Shown here: positions 27,044-35,707 of the stretch, piece after piece | Layout: each line of letters starts with the position of its first letter | Position numbering within the stretch: position 1 is the first letter of the stretch | DNA from: Pengzhenrongella sicca | GTDB taxonomy: Bacteria > Actinomycetota > Actinomycetes > Actinomycetales > Cellulomonadaceae | Assembly (NCBI RefSeq): GCF_017569225.1 | Contig: NZ_CP071868.1 | Location: 3,596,001 to 3,660,000, forward strand | Reading direction: 5' to 3' | Length of the DNA: 64,000 bases | Position numbers and translations under genes: made by a program | The notes under the pieces: model-generated | Database searches by the model: none | What the model saw: only the letters and a program-made list of their open reading frames with translations | Told to the model about the DNA's origin: nothing

Positions 27044-27700
27044 GTGGCCTCCGAGAGCAAGCGACCCGCACGGGCGCGGATGACAGGCAAGGAGCGTCGC
27101 GAGCAGCTGCTCGCGGTGTCCCGCAAGCTGTTCGCGGAGAAGGGCTTCGAGGGCACGAGCGTCGAGGAGATCGCCACGCGCGCCCAGGTCTCGAAGCCCG
27201 TGGTGTACGAGCACTTCGGCGGCAAGGAGGGCATCTACGCCGTCATCGTCGACCGCGAGATCGAGGCGCTCACGGCGGCCCTGACCGACCCCCTCACCGC
27301 GGGCGGCCACCCGCGGGTGCTGCTCGAGCGAACCGCCCTCGCGCTGCTGACCTACATCGAGACCAACACCGACGGCTTCCGCATCTTGGTGCGCGACTCG
27401 CCCGTCGCGCAGGCCACCGGCACCTTCTCGTCGCTGATCGGCGACGTCGCGACCCAGGTCGAGCACCTGCTCGCCGACCAGTTCACGCGTCAGGAGCTCG
27501 ACCCGAAGACGGCCCCGATCTACGCCCGGATGCTCGTCGGCATGGTCGCGCTCACCGGGCAGCACTGGCTCGACTCGCGCAGCCCCGCGAAGGCCGACGT
27601 CGCCGCGCACCTCGTCAACCTCGCGTGGAACGGGCTCAGCGGCTTGGAACGACGGCCCACGTTGACCCAGGGGACCCCCTCCCCGCCGCGCGCCTCCTGA
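27044..27700 (+). CDS. TetR-family transcriptional regulator
   Basis: A 218-residue regulator. The N-terminal DNA-binding domain (about 14-62) reads RMTGKERREQLLAVSRKLFA and VEEIATRAQVSKPVVYEHFG, the helix-turn-helix pattern of the family. The C-terminal ligand domain (about 75-200) contains LLERTALALLTYIETNTDGF. GTG at 27044 is used; ATG at 27080 is a possible shorter start, as no strong ribosome site is visible for either. Its place beside tRNA-Gln and glmU is typical for this TetR subgroup in related genomes, but its ligand and targets are not shown by the sequence. Confidence 0.85.
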   Translation: MASESKRPARARMTGKERREQLLAVSRKLFAEKGFEGTSVEEIATRAQVSKPVVYEHFGGKEGIYAVIVDREIEALTAALTDPLTAGGHPRVLLERTALALLTYIETNTDGFRILVRDSPVAQATGTFSSLIGDVATQVEHLLADQFTRQELDPKTAPIYARMLVGMVALTGQHWLDSRSPAKADVAAHLVNLAWNGLSGLERRPTLTQGTPSPPRAS

Positions 27701-27760
27701 CGGCGCGGCGCCCCCGGCGCGGGTGAACCCGCCGGGCGCGACCCGCGACCTGCCGGCCGC

Positions 27761-27781
27761 TATCTCGATGTCGAGTAACCT
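27761..27781 (+). promoter_or_regulatory. Likely MarR operator and -10 of the MarR gene
   Basis: A palindrome CTCGA-TG-TCGAG (27764-27775) touches TAACCT (27776-27781), a TANNNT -10. Transcription from it would start at about 27788-27789, at the ATG itself. TCGA-centred palindromes are common MarR-family sites, so autorepression is inferred. Confidence 0.45.
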
Positions 27782-27788
27782 CGCAGCC

Positions 27789-28313
27789 ATGGCAGCGGGC
27801 TCGGGCACGCAGGACTCACGGGGCGAGGACGAGGTCGACCGGATCGTCGCCGCCTGGCGGCGCGAGCGGCCCGACCTCGACGTCGAACCGCTCACTGTCC
27901 TGTCCCGGGTGACCCGGCTGGCCCGACACCTCGACCTCGCGCGCCGAGGGTCGTTCGCGCGGCACGGCCTCGAGCCGTGGGAGTTCGACGTGCTCTCGGC
28001 GCTGCGCCGCGCGGGCGAGCCGTACTGCCTGTCCCCCGGCACGCTGCTGACCCAGACGCTCGTGACCTCCGGGACCATGACCAACCGGATCGACCGGCTC
28101 GTGCAGCACCGCCTCGTCGAGCGGCTCCCGACGCCCGGAGACCGGCGCGGTGTGCTCGTGCAGCTCACCGACCGCGGCCGCACCCAGGTCGACGCCGCAA
28201 TGTCGGAGCTGCTCGCCGTCGAGCAGACCCTGCTCGCGGCGCTGGCCCCGGCGGACCGCACGAGCCTGGCAAACCTCCTGCGGACCCTTACCACCCCGTT
28301 CGACACGCCCTAG
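27789..28313 (+). CDS. MarR-family transcriptional regulator
   Basis: A 174-residue winged-helix protein with the family pattern LEPWEFDVLSALRRAGEPYC, TSGTMTNRIDRLVQHRLVER and PGDRRGVLVQLTDRGR (the beta-wing). ATG at 27789 is preferred to upstream in-frame GTG 27723 or ATG 27768. The stretch before it holds a palindrome and a -10 placed so that the transcript begins at this ATG, i.e. a leaderless mRNA. No ribosome site is visible for any candidate. No divergent or downstream target gene is obvious: the next gene is convergent. Confidence 0.85.
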   Translation: MAAGSGTQDSRGEDEVDRIVAAWRRERPDLDVEPLTVLSRVTRLARHLDLARRGSFARHGLEPWEFDVLSALRRAGEPYCLSPGTLLTQTLVTSGTMTNRIDRLVQHRLVERLPTPGDRRGVLVQLTDRGRTQVDAAMSELLAVEQTLLAALAPADRTSLANLLRTLTTPFDTP

Positions 28314-28351
28314 TAGACGGATTCCACGGGTTCAGTTGGTCGGCGGCGAGG

Positions 28352-28465
28352 AGGGCTCGCCTCTCAGAGGGCTCGCTACTCAGCAGGGCTCGCCTCTCAG
28401 AGGGCTCGCTACTCAGCAGGGCTCGCCTCTCAGAGGGCTCGCTGCTCAGAGGGGTTCGCGGTTCA
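28352..28465. repeat. Short tandem repeat between MarR and HNH genes
   Basis: About seven copies of a 16-17-base unit (AGGGCTCGCCTCTCAG alternating with AGGGCTCGCTACTCAGC) form a 33-base higher-order unit repeated about 2.5 times. The copies then degrade to AGGGGTTCGCGGTTCAGA. The last copies overlap the stop codon of the HNH gene. Units are adjacent with no spacers. Confidence 0.85.
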
Positions 28466-30067
28466 GAAGGGTGGGTCGTCGGGCTGGGGTGTGTGCAACC
28501 AGGGCCGGTCGGGTGGCGGCGGCTCGGGATTGACGTCGACGGAGGGTCGCTTGTAGCGGTGTTTGGTCGGTGAGGTCCACCACGTGTCGCCGGTGCGGGC
28601 GTCGAGGTCGGGGTGCCAGCCGCCGTAGGTCTTGGCCCGGTGATGGTGGCGACACAACGAGTGGACGTTCTCCGCGCAGGTCTGCCCGCCGAGGTCGGGG
28701 TGGTCGTGGTCGTAGGGGTCGCGGTGGTCCAGGTCGCACCGCCACGCCGGCATCCGACACCCCACGAACGTGCACGTTGTGTCCCGGGCCAGGACGGTTC
28801 CGGTCAGGTCGGCGCCGGGCCGGTACCCGCGCGGCCCGATCCCGGTCACACACCCGGTGGCGGGGTCGGTGAAGATCCGCCGCCACGTCGCGTCCGCCGC
28901 GATCGCCCGCACCAGGTCTGCGGGGATCGGCCCGTACCCGGCCAGCTCCCCGGGCACCTCATCCAACCCCAACAACGTGGTCGCGGCGGCGGTCACCTGC
29001 AGGTGCGGACGACGCCCCTGCTCGGTCTTCAAGACCCCGCCGGCCTTCGGAGTCCCGCCGGCCTGACCCGCCGTCCCGGGACCCGGTCCCGCTGTGCCGG
29101 GCAGTGCGGTGGTGGGGGCGATGCCGGTGGTGAGGATGTCGGTGCAGAGGTCGGTCAGGGCGTCCGCGCGCCGCGCCGCCACACCGCGCGGGTCGGCGGG
29201 GTCGGCGGACGCCGCGATTGCGTCGATCGCGGTGAACACCGTCATCGCGTCCTTGGCGGGTAGGTACGCGGTCAACCACGCCATCACCCCCGGCGCCGGG
29301 CTGACCCGCACATACCTGTCCGCGGCGTCGCGGGCGCGCCGCTCAGCGACCGCGGCCGGGTTCACGGTGAGCTCGACCTTGCGCAGGCGTGCCTTCAACG
29401 CCGGCACCGTCAAACCCGGCGCGACCGGCAGCACCGCGTCCAGCACGGCCGCGGCCGCGTCGTCGTCGAGGTGCCCGACGCCGTCGACCAGGGCGGTGGC
29501 CTTGCGGTGATCGATCACCCCAGCCACCAACGCCTCATTCACCGCGGGCCACACCTGCAGTGAGGTCCCGAGGTTGACCTTTGCCTCCGCCACCGACCGG
29601 GACATCACCAGCACCGACGCGACCTCGTCACCCACGAACTCACCCAACCGCTGGGCGTCGCGGCGGCGGGCGAGCTCGGCGATCATCTCGCCCTGCCGCG
29701 CCGCAGCCAGTGAGGTGACGCGTTCCCAGGCGGCGATCGCCTCGATCAACACCGCGTCATGCACATCCCCCGGGCACAGGCCCTCGAGCAGGTCCACCAA
29801 CGGTGAGCCCGGCGCGTGCCCGAGCAGGGCCTCGGCCAATGCGATCTGATCGATCGGCCCCGCTATGCAGGACCCCGCGGCTGCGGCCTGCGCCAACGCC
29901 GCCCCCGCCTCGGCCATCACCCGCCCGAGCAACAGCCCGAACGCCACATCCACCGACACTGGCAGCGCCGTCGCCGTCGCCGTGTCGGCCGCCGAGGTGG
30001 CGCCCGCGACCACCGGGCCGGCCCCCGCCGGGGCCCCCGTTACCTCGTCATCGCTCGGCTCGAACAT
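28463..30067 (-). CDS. 13E12-repeat (DUF222) HNH endonuclease domain protein
   Basis: A 534-residue protein of the 13E12/REP13E12 family, common in multiple copies in actinobacteria. The long alpha-helical DUF222 region spans about 40-330, with LARRRDAQRLGEFVGDEVA and VIDHRKATALVDGVGHL. A C-terminal HNH domain (about 430-490) has CTFVGCRMPAWRCDLDHRDP and CAENVHSLCRHHHRAKTYGG with the expected Cys pairs and His residues. The family is linked to mobile or phage-related loci and its job is not settled. ATG at 30067. The 3' end runs into a tandem repeat, suggesting local slippage or past recombination. Confidence 0.88.
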   Translation of the reverse strand: MFEPSDDEVTGAPAGAGPVVAGATSAADTATATALPVSVDVAFGLLLGRVMAEAGAALAQAAAAGSCIAGPIDQIALAEALLGHAPGSPLVDLLEGLCPGDVHDAVLIEAIAAWERVTSLAAARQGEMIAELARRRDAQRLGEFVGDEVASVLVMSRSVAEAKVNLGTSLQVWPAVNEALVAGVIDHRKATALVDGVGHLDDDAAAAVLDAVLPVAPGLTVPALKARLRKVELTVNPAAVAERRARDAADRYVRVSPAPGVMAWLTAYLPAKDAMTVFTAIDAIAASADPADPRGVAARRADALTDLCTDILTTGIAPTTALPGTAGPGPGTAGQAGGTPKAGGVLKTEQGRRPHLQVTAAATTLLGLDEVPGELAGYGPIPADLVRAIAADATWRRIFTDPATGCVTGIGPRGYRPGADLTGTVLARDTTCTFVGCRMPAWRCDLDHRDPYDHDHPDLGGQTCAENVHSLCRHHHRAKTYGGWHPDLDARTGDTWWTSPTKHRYKRPSVDVNPEPPPPDRPWLHTPQPDDPPF

Positions 30068-30213
30068 GTGTACACACTAAGACGGACCACCCACACGCAG
30101 CCCACCCCGAAACCCACCCTGTGCACAGACCCACAACCGGAGCGCAGGCTCCCAGTCCGGGGAACGCGCGGGTGTCGCCGGCAGGCCTGAGCCCAGGCGC
30201 CGGCGAGCCGGGG

Positions 30214-32100
30214 TCAGTCGTCGGCGAGGGCGAGCCAGCTCTCCTCGAGGGCGTCGCGCTCGGCGTCCAGGGCGCGGAGCTCGGCGTCCAGGGCGGCGAC
30301 CGCGACGTGATCGGTCGACTGCGCGGCGAGCTTAACGTGCAGCGCCTCGACGAGCTGGGTGATCTTGGCCAGGCGCCGGTCGATGCGGGCCAGCTCCTTG
30401 CGGGCGGTGCGCGCATCGGCCGCGCTCACCGGCACCGGCACCGGCACGGGCACCGGCTCGTGCGTCGCGGCGTCGCCGGGCGCCGCGGGGGGCCCGGGCA
30501 CCGCCGCTGACGGCCGCACGGAGGGGTTCGGCGCCGAGGCCGGCGCCGCGAGGCTCGCGTGCCGCAGCGCGAGGTACTGCTCGACGCCGCCGGGCAGGTC
30601 GCGGATGCGCCCGTCGCCCATGAGCGCCACCTGCCGGTCGCAGACGCGTTCGAGCAGGTAACGGTCGTGCGAGACGACGATCAACGTCCCGGGCCACCCG
30701 TCGAGCAGGTCCTCGAGGGCCGCGAGCGTGTCGGTGTCGAGGTCGTTCGTGGGCTCGTCGAGCAGCAGCACGTTCGGCTCGCCGACGAGCAGCCGCAGCA
30801 GCTGGAGCCGGCGGCGCTCGCCGCCGGACAGGTCTCGCACGAGGGTCTGGGCGCGGTCGTGGGTGAACCCGAGCCGCTCCACGAGCTGCGAGGCCGTGAG
30901 CTCCTTGCCGCCGACGGACACGACGCGCTTCTCGCCCTCGATCACCGCGACGACGGACAGCCCGGCGACCGCGTCGAGGTCCTCGACGTCCTGCGTCAGC
31001 TCGGCGACCTGGATCGTCTTGCCGCGCTTGATGCGCCCCGCCGTCGGCTCGAGCCGGCCCGCGAGCAGGCGCAGCAGCGACGTCTTGCCGGACCCGTTCA
31101 CGCCGACGACGCCGTAGCGGTCCCCCGGCCCGAGCCGCCAGGTCAGCTCGTCGAACAGGACGGTGGGCGCGCCGCCGGGGGCGTCGCTCGGGAAGCTCAG
31201 CGAGACGTCCTCGAGGTCGAGCACGTCCTTGCCGAGCCGCGACGTCGCCATCCGGGTGAGCTCTAGCTGGTCACGCGGCGGCGGCTCGTCCGCGATGAGG
31301 TCGGCCGCGGCGTCGAGGCGGAACTTGGGCTTGGACGAGCGGGCCCGCGCGCCGCGGTGCAGCCACGCGAGCTCCTTGCGCAGCAGGTTGTTGCGCTTGT
31401 CCGCGCTCGACGCGGCCGAGCGGGCGCGCTCGGCGCGCGCGAGCACGTAGGCGGCGTACCCGCCGTCGTAGCCCGCGACCTCGCCACCGCCCGCGCTGCC
31501 CGTGACCTCCCACATGCGCGTGCAGACCGCGTCGAGGAACCACCGGTCGTGGGTGACGACGATCAACGCGCCCTTGGCCTGCGACCCGCGGCCGAACCGG
31601 TCGGCGAGGTGCTCGGCAAGCCACGCGACGCCCTCGACGTCGAGGTGGTTGGTCGGCTCGTCGAGCGCGATGATGTCGTGGTCGCCGACGAGCAGCGCCG
31701 CCAGCGCGGTGCGCCGCCGCTGCCCGCCGGACAGGCTCGCGACGTCGGCCTCGAGGTCGAGGTCACCGAGCAGCCCTTCGTGCACGGACCGGGCCCGCGG
31801 GTCGGACGCCCAGGTGTGCTCGGGGGCGTTGCCGTGCACGAGCTCGCGGACGGTCGTGCCGGGCGGGAGCTCGTCGCGCTGGTCGAGCAGCGCCACATCG
31901 GCCCCACCCGCCCGCGTGATGCGGCCCGAGTCCGGCTCGCCGCGGCCGGCGAGCATCCGCAGCAGCGTCGACTTCCCGGCGCCGTTGGGGCCGACGACGC
32001 CGATGCGGTCGCCGTCGTCGATGCCGAGGCTCACGCCGTCGAACAGGGTCCGGGTGCCGAGGGTGATGGAGATTGAGTCCGCGCCGAGCAGGTGAGCCAT
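30214..32100 (-). CDS. ABC-F family ATP-binding protein
   Basis: A 628-residue protein with two ABC ATPase domains and no membrane part. Domain 1 has Walker A VGPNGAGKSTLLRML and signature LSGGQRRRTALAALL with ALDEPTNHLD. Domain 2 has VGVNGSGKTSLLRLL, LSGGERRRLQLLRLL and LLDEPTNDLD. A VPVPVPVPV linker and a C-terminal coiled coil (about 560-628) follow. ABC-F proteins act on ribosomes to rescue or tune translation, and some give antibiotic protection; which subgroup this is cannot be settled here. It follows ispE on the same strand. Confidence 0.92.
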   Translation of the reverse strand: MAHLLGADSISITLGTRTLFDGVSLGIDDGDRIGVVGPNGAGKSTLLRMLAGRGEPDSGRITRAGGADVALLDQRDELPPGTTVRELVHGNAPEHTWASDPRARSVHEGLLGDLDLEADVASLSGGQRRRTALAALLVGDHDIIALDEPTNHLDVEGVAWLAEHLADRFGRGSQAKGALIVVTHDRWFLDAVCTRMWEVTGSAGGGEVAGYDGGYAAYVLARAERARSAASSADKRNNLLRKELAWLHRGARARSSKPKFRLDAAADLIADEPPPRDQLELTRMATSRLGKDVLDLEDVSLSFPSDAPGGAPTVLFDELTWRLGPGDRYGVVGVNGSGKTSLLRLLAGRLEPTAGRIKRGKTIQVAELTQDVEDLDAVAGLSVVAVIEGEKRVVSVGGKELTASQLVERLGFTHDRAQTLVRDLSGGERRRLQLLRLLVGEPNVLLLDEPTNDLDTDTLAALEDLLDGWPGTLIVVSHDRYLLERVCDRQVALMGDGRIRDLPGGVEQYLALRHASLAAPASAPNPSVRPSAAVPGPPAAPGDAATHEPVPVPVPVPVSAADARTARKELARIDRRLAKITQLVEALHVKLAAQSTDHVAVAALDAELRALDAERDALEESWLALADD

Positions 32101-32222
32101 CGAATCATTTCGTGGGTATGAGAGTGGGTATCAGAAGTGTCAGCTGAGGTGACAAGGATCGGTCATTCGCGGCGGTGAGTCGAACCGGCGGTCGAGTCGA
32201 GCCCGACGATCAGGCGCACCGA

Positions 32223-33179
32223 TCAGTCGGACCCGCCCGCCGCGGACCCGGCCGACAGCACGACCCGGGCGCCCGGCACGGGCCCGGCGGCGGTCTGCAC
32301 CTGGTCGGCGACGCCGGCCGCCGTCCAGGCGGCCGCGATCACCAGCGCGTGCTGGCGGCTGCGCGCGAGCGCCGCGACGGTCGGCCCCGAGCCCGACACG
32401 AGCACCCCGAGCGCCCCCGCGTCCTCGGCGACCGCGAGCGGCTCCGCGAGCTCCGGCGCCAGCTCGAGCGCCGCGTACTGCAGGTCGTTGTGCAGGGCCG
32501 CGCCCAGCGCCCGCGCGTCCCCGGCCCGCAGCGCCTGCATGAGCGCGCGGTCGGCCTCGGGCTCGAGCCGCGTCGCGCCCGCGACGAGCTCGTCGAACGT
32601 CGCGAACACGCGCGCCGTCGACAGCCCCTCGGTGCGGACGGCGAACGCCCAGTAGTACTCGCCGCGGCTCATCGCGGGCGAGAGCAGGTGGCCGCGCCCG
32701 GTCCCGATCGCGGTCTGGCCCGCCAGCATGAACGGCACGTCGGAGCCGAGCTGCGCGGCAAGATCGGCCAGCTCCTCGCGCGGGACGCCCGTGCCCCACA
32801 GCGCGTCGCACGCGATGAGGGCTCCGGCCGCGTCGGCGGAGCCGCCCGCCATGCCACCCGCGACGGGGACGGCCTTGTGCAGGTGCAGGTGCACCCCGGC
32901 GTCGATGCCGGCGTGCTCGGCGAGCAGGTCGGCCGCGCGCAGGGCGAGGTTCGTCGGGTCCGTCGGCACGAGGTCGGCCTGCTCGCCGGAGACGGTGACG
33001 GTGCGCGTGCTCGCCGTACGCGCCACGACCTCCTCGTAGAGGGAGACGGCCTGGAACACGGTCGCGAGCGGGTGGTAGCCGTCCGGCTCGCGGGTGCCGA
33101 CCCGCAGGGACAGGTTCACCTTGCCGGGGGCGCGCACGCGCACCTCGCGGTCGGTGCGCAGCTGTCCGAGGGAGGTCAC
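32223..33179 (-). CDS. ispE: 4-diphosphocytidyl-2-C-methyl-D-erythritol kinase
   Basis: A 318-residue GHMP kinase of the MEP isoprenoid pathway. It starts with VRVRAPGKVNLSLRVGTREPDGYHPL, has the ATP-binding loop PVAGGMAGGSADAAGAL (about 103-119) and the C-terminal motif GVLVSGSGPTVAALA. It phosphorylates CDP-methylerythritol in the cytoplasm. GTG start at 33179. The rsmA-ispE pair, 59 bases apart, is the usual actinobacterial arrangement. Confidence 0.95.
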   Translation of the reverse strand: MTSLGQLRTDREVRVRAPGKVNLSLRVGTREPDGYHPLATVFQAVSLYEEVVARTASTRTVTVSGEQADLVPTDPTNLALRAADLLAEHAGIDAGVHLHLHKAVPVAGGMAGGSADAAGALIACDALWGTGVPREELADLAAQLGSDVPFMLAGQTAIGTGRGHLLSPAMSRGEYYWAFAVRTEGLSTARVFATFDELVAGATRLEPEADRALMQALRAGDARALGAALHNDLQYAALELAPELAEPLAVAEDAGALGVLVSGSGPTVAALARSRQHALVIAAAWTAAGVADQVQTAAGPVPGARVVLSAGSAAGGSD

Positions 33180-33238
33180 GGCTCCACTGTGCCAGGTCCG
33201 GCCGCCCGGCCGCCTGCGGGCGGGCGATGGCGCGTCGG

Positions 33239-34117
33239 TCAGGGCTGCGCGAGCGCTGCGGCGACCCGGGCGAAGTCGGCGATCGTCAGCCGCTCGCCGC
33301 GAGAGCTCGGGTCGACGCCCGCCGCGGCGAGGGCACGCGCGCTCTCGGCCGGGGACCCGGCGAGCGGGGCGAGCGCCGAGCGCAGCATCTTGCGCCGCTG
33401 CGCGAACGCGGCGTCGACGACGGCGAACACCTCGCGCCGCGACGCCGACCCGGCCGGGGGCTCGCGCCGTTCGAGCGCCACGAGCGCGGAGTCGACGTTC
33501 GGCACGGGCCAGAAGACGCTGCGCGAGACGGTCGACGTCCGGCGCGCGGACGCGTACCAGGCGACCTTCGCGGACGGGATGCCGTAGGTGCGGCTGCCCG
33601 GCGGCGCGGCCAGGCGGTCGGCCACCTCGGCCTGCACCATGACCACGACGCGCTCGAGGCTCGGGAAGCGCTCGAGGAACGTCAGCAGCACCGGAACCGA
33701 GACGTTGTACGGCAGGTTGGCGACCAGGGCCGTCGGCGCCGGCCCCGGCAGTTCGGTCACGTCGAGCGCGTCGGCGAGGATGACGTCGAGGCGGGACGGG
33801 GCGCCGTCGTCGGCCACGGCGGCGGGCAGGTGCGTCGCGACCGTCTCGGGCAGCAGGCGCGCGAGCGACGGGTCGATCTCGATCGCGACGACCGACGCGC
33901 CCGCCTCGAGCAGCCCTAGAGTCAGCGACCCGAGCCCGGGGCCGACCTCGACGACGCGCTCGCCCGGGGTGATCCGGGCGGAGCGGACGATCTTGCGGAC
34001 GGTGCCGCCGTCGATCACGAAGTTCTGGCCGAGGGTCTTGGTCGGGCGCAGCCCCAGCCGCCCCGCCAGGGCCCGGATCTCCGCCGGGCCGAGCAGGGCG
34101 CCTGGGGTCTCACTCAT
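33239..34117 (-). CDS. rsmA: 16S rRNA dimethyladenosine transferase
   Basis: A 292-residue KsgA/RsmA methyltransferase. It has the N-terminal [19 protein letters not shown], the SAM loop [19 protein letters not shown] and the catalytic [16 protein letters not shown] motif. It dimethylates two adjacent adenines near the 3' end of 16S rRNA during ribosome maturation. ATG at 34117. It sits between ispE and the rpf genes in conserved order. Confidence 0.96.
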   Translation of the reverse strand: MSETPGALLGPAEIRALAGRLGLRPTKTLGQNFVIDGGTVRKIVRSARITPGERVVEVGPGLGSLTLGLLEAGASVVAIEIDPSLARLLPETVATHLPAAVADDGAPSRLDVILADALDVTELPGPAPTALVANLPYNVSVPVLLTFLERFPSLERVVVMVQAEVADRLAAPPGSRTYGIPSAKVAWYASARRTSTVSRSVFWPVPNVDSALVALERREPPAGSASRREVFAVVDAAFAQRRKMLRSALAPLAGSPAESARALAAAGVDPSSRGERLTIADFARVAAALAQP

Positions 34118-34225
34118 GAGGCCCGAGCCTAGGCGCTCGGGCGCCCCGCCCGGGACAGCCGGGCGGGGCGCCGCGGCCGGTCGGCGGGTGAGGCGGTGGT
34201 GTGGGGCGGCGGGGTGGGGCGGACG

Positions 34226-35431
34226 TCAGCCGAACAGGCGCGGCCCGCAGTGCGGCCACTGGCCCGCGCCCGAGCGGTTGTAGAGCGCCTGCGCGCGTGC
34301 GGTCTGCTCGTCCGCCGAGGCCTGCGAAGGCAGCCCCGAACCGCCGACGGAGCTCCAGGTGGACACCGAGAACTGGTAGAGCCCGTGGTAGAGCCCGTTG
34401 GAGGAGACCGCGTCGGCCCGGCCGCCGGACTCGCAGGCGGCGAGGGCTGCCCAGTTCAGGCCGTCGGCGGTGGCCGTCGCGGCCCCGGTGGCGGCCGCCG
34501 CTGCCGGCGCCGCGGCGACCGGCCGAGCCTTGGTGCCGACGCTGACGACCTCGGTCACCGGCTCGATCGAGGTGGCGTCGGACACGAGCTCGCGCGCGGT
34601 CTCGACGCCGTCGACGGTCGTGACGCGGTTGACGATGGTCCGCTGCCCGGCGACGCCCGCGGTCGCGACGGCACGCTTGCCGACGTAGCGGTCGGCGTCG
34701 GGCTGCTCGACGCTCGCGAAGGCGATCGGCTGGTTCTCGGTGACCTCCTGGATCAGGACCCGGTTCACCACGATCGTGACGACGCCGCTCGCGGGGTGCT
34801 GGACCGACACGCGGTCGAGCTCGGTCAGGGTGACGCCCGCGTCGGCGAGCGCGGCGGGCAGGCCGCGCGAGCCGTCGGCCGCGAGGGTCTGGCCGTCCAC
34901 GACGACGTCGACCCGGCCGGTGGCGGACAGCTCGATCGGGATCTCGGCGCGGCCGCCCGCGGCCGAGCGCGAGGCGACGAGGCGGACGTCACCGCCGCGG
35001 GTCGCGAGCGTCGCGAGGGCCTCGTCGGCGCTGAGCGCGGTCGTCCAGACATCGGTCTCGGCGCCGTCGACCTGCACGCGCACGAGGGTCGCGTGCCGCA
35101 CGACGATCTCTGCCCCCTCGGCCAGCGACGCGGTCGACTCGGGCGCGACGGTGTCCCGCGCGCCGACGTCGATCCCGCGGTCGCGGAGCACGCCCTCGAC
35201 GCTGCCGGCGAACGTCTCGACCTGGGTGACGTCGCCGTCGACGTCGACCGAGATGGTCTTGTGCGCCACCCCGTACGCGGCGGCGCCGCCGCCAGCAACC
35301 GCCACGGTCGCGACGAGTGCGGTCAGGGCGATACGTCGGTGCGATCGCGGCCAACGGGCCGCTCGGGCGGGCAGGGCAGAAATACGGGAGGGGAGGCGCA
35401 CTCGGTTCCAGACGTCGAGAGGTCCGGGCAC
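34226..35431 (-). CDS. rpfB: Resuscitation-promoting factor (DUF348-G5-Rpf)
   Basis: A 401-residue exported muralytic protein. Residues about 31-52 form a signal/anchor helix (RIALTALVATVAVAGGGAAA). DUF348 ubiquitin-like repeats follow (about 55-215, e.g. HKTISVDVDGDVTQVETFAG), then a G5 domain (about 225-300) and a C-terminal Rpf transglycosylase-like domain. That domain starts GLNWAALAACESGGRADAVS and includes the catalytic-type Glu in ACESGG. It cleaves peptidoglycan and stimulates growth from dormancy in related bacteria. GTG at 35431 is uncertain: no good ribosome site precedes it, and GTG ten codons later is possible. It follows rsmA and the metG-tatD region, the classic rpfB context. 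Confidence 0.92.
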   Translation of the reverse strand: MPGPLDVWNRVRLPSRISALPARAARWPRSHRRIALTALVATVAVAGGGAAAYGVAHKTISVDVDGDVTQVETFAGSVEGVLRDRGIDVGARDTVAPESTASLAEGAEIVVRHATLVRVQVDGAETDVWTTALSADEALATLATRGGDVRLVASRSAAGGRAEIPIELSATGRVDVVVDGQTLAADGSRGLPAALADAGVTLTELDRVSVQHPASGVVTIVVNRVLIQEVTENQPIAFASVEQPDADRYVGKRAVATAGVAGQRTIVNRVTTVDGVETARELVSDATSIEPVTEVVSVGTKARPVAAAPAAAAATGAATATADGLNWAALAACESGGRADAVSSNGLYHGLYQFSVSTWSSVGGSGLPSQASADEQTARAQALYNRSGAGQWPHCGPRLFG

Positions 35432-35637
35432 GGGGGGCGGTCGCGCTCTCGGTGGAGCGCGCAGCGCGCCGGCCCGAGGAGGCCGCCGTGCCCGCCGGAC
35501 GTTCCGCCGGGCCTGCTGCTTTCCGGATCCCCGATCCGGCCGTCATGGTCGCTGGGCACTCACCCCGGCGACCGGCTGCCTGTCGATCCCCGACCCGCAT
35601 CAGATGCGAGCCCGGAAAGCCAGTGCAACACGGCACC

Positions 35638-35654
35638 GTAACCGATTTGTGATC
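35638..35654 (-). promoter_or_regulatory. MtrA-like direct repeat upstream of rpfB
   Basis: GTAACC (35638-35643) and GTGATC (35649-35654) are 11 bp apart. The block CCGTAACCGATTTGTGA is nearly identical to the one upstream of the neighbouring G5 gene (37025-37041). Paired GTNAC-like repeats about one helical turn apart resemble MtrA response-regulator sites, and rpfB is a known MtrA target in mycobacteria. Binding here is inferred. Confidence 0.5.
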
Positions 35655-35707
35655 TCTTGCCAAGGCGAGGCGAGCGGCGCCGACGCCGGTCGCTCACCGC
35701 CAGGCGG

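Noticed and set aside
27720-27727. CGGGTGAA upstream of the MarR gene as another EPS-type promoter
   Set aside because: The position 38 bp downstream reads CGATGT rather than TANNNT, and the box is part of a local CGGGTGAACCCG palindrome near the end of the TetR gene.
28352-28465. Repeat array as a possible CRISPR
   Set aside because: Units are contiguous 16-17-base tandem copies with no unique spacers and no cas genes nearby.
35432-35707. c-di-AMP (ydaO-type) riboswitch in the rpfB leader
   Set aside because: rpf genes of actinobacteria often carry one, and GGTCGCCGGGGTGAG is faintly similar, but I could not fit the conserved core or pseudoknot. A covariance-model scan with the ydaO family would decide.
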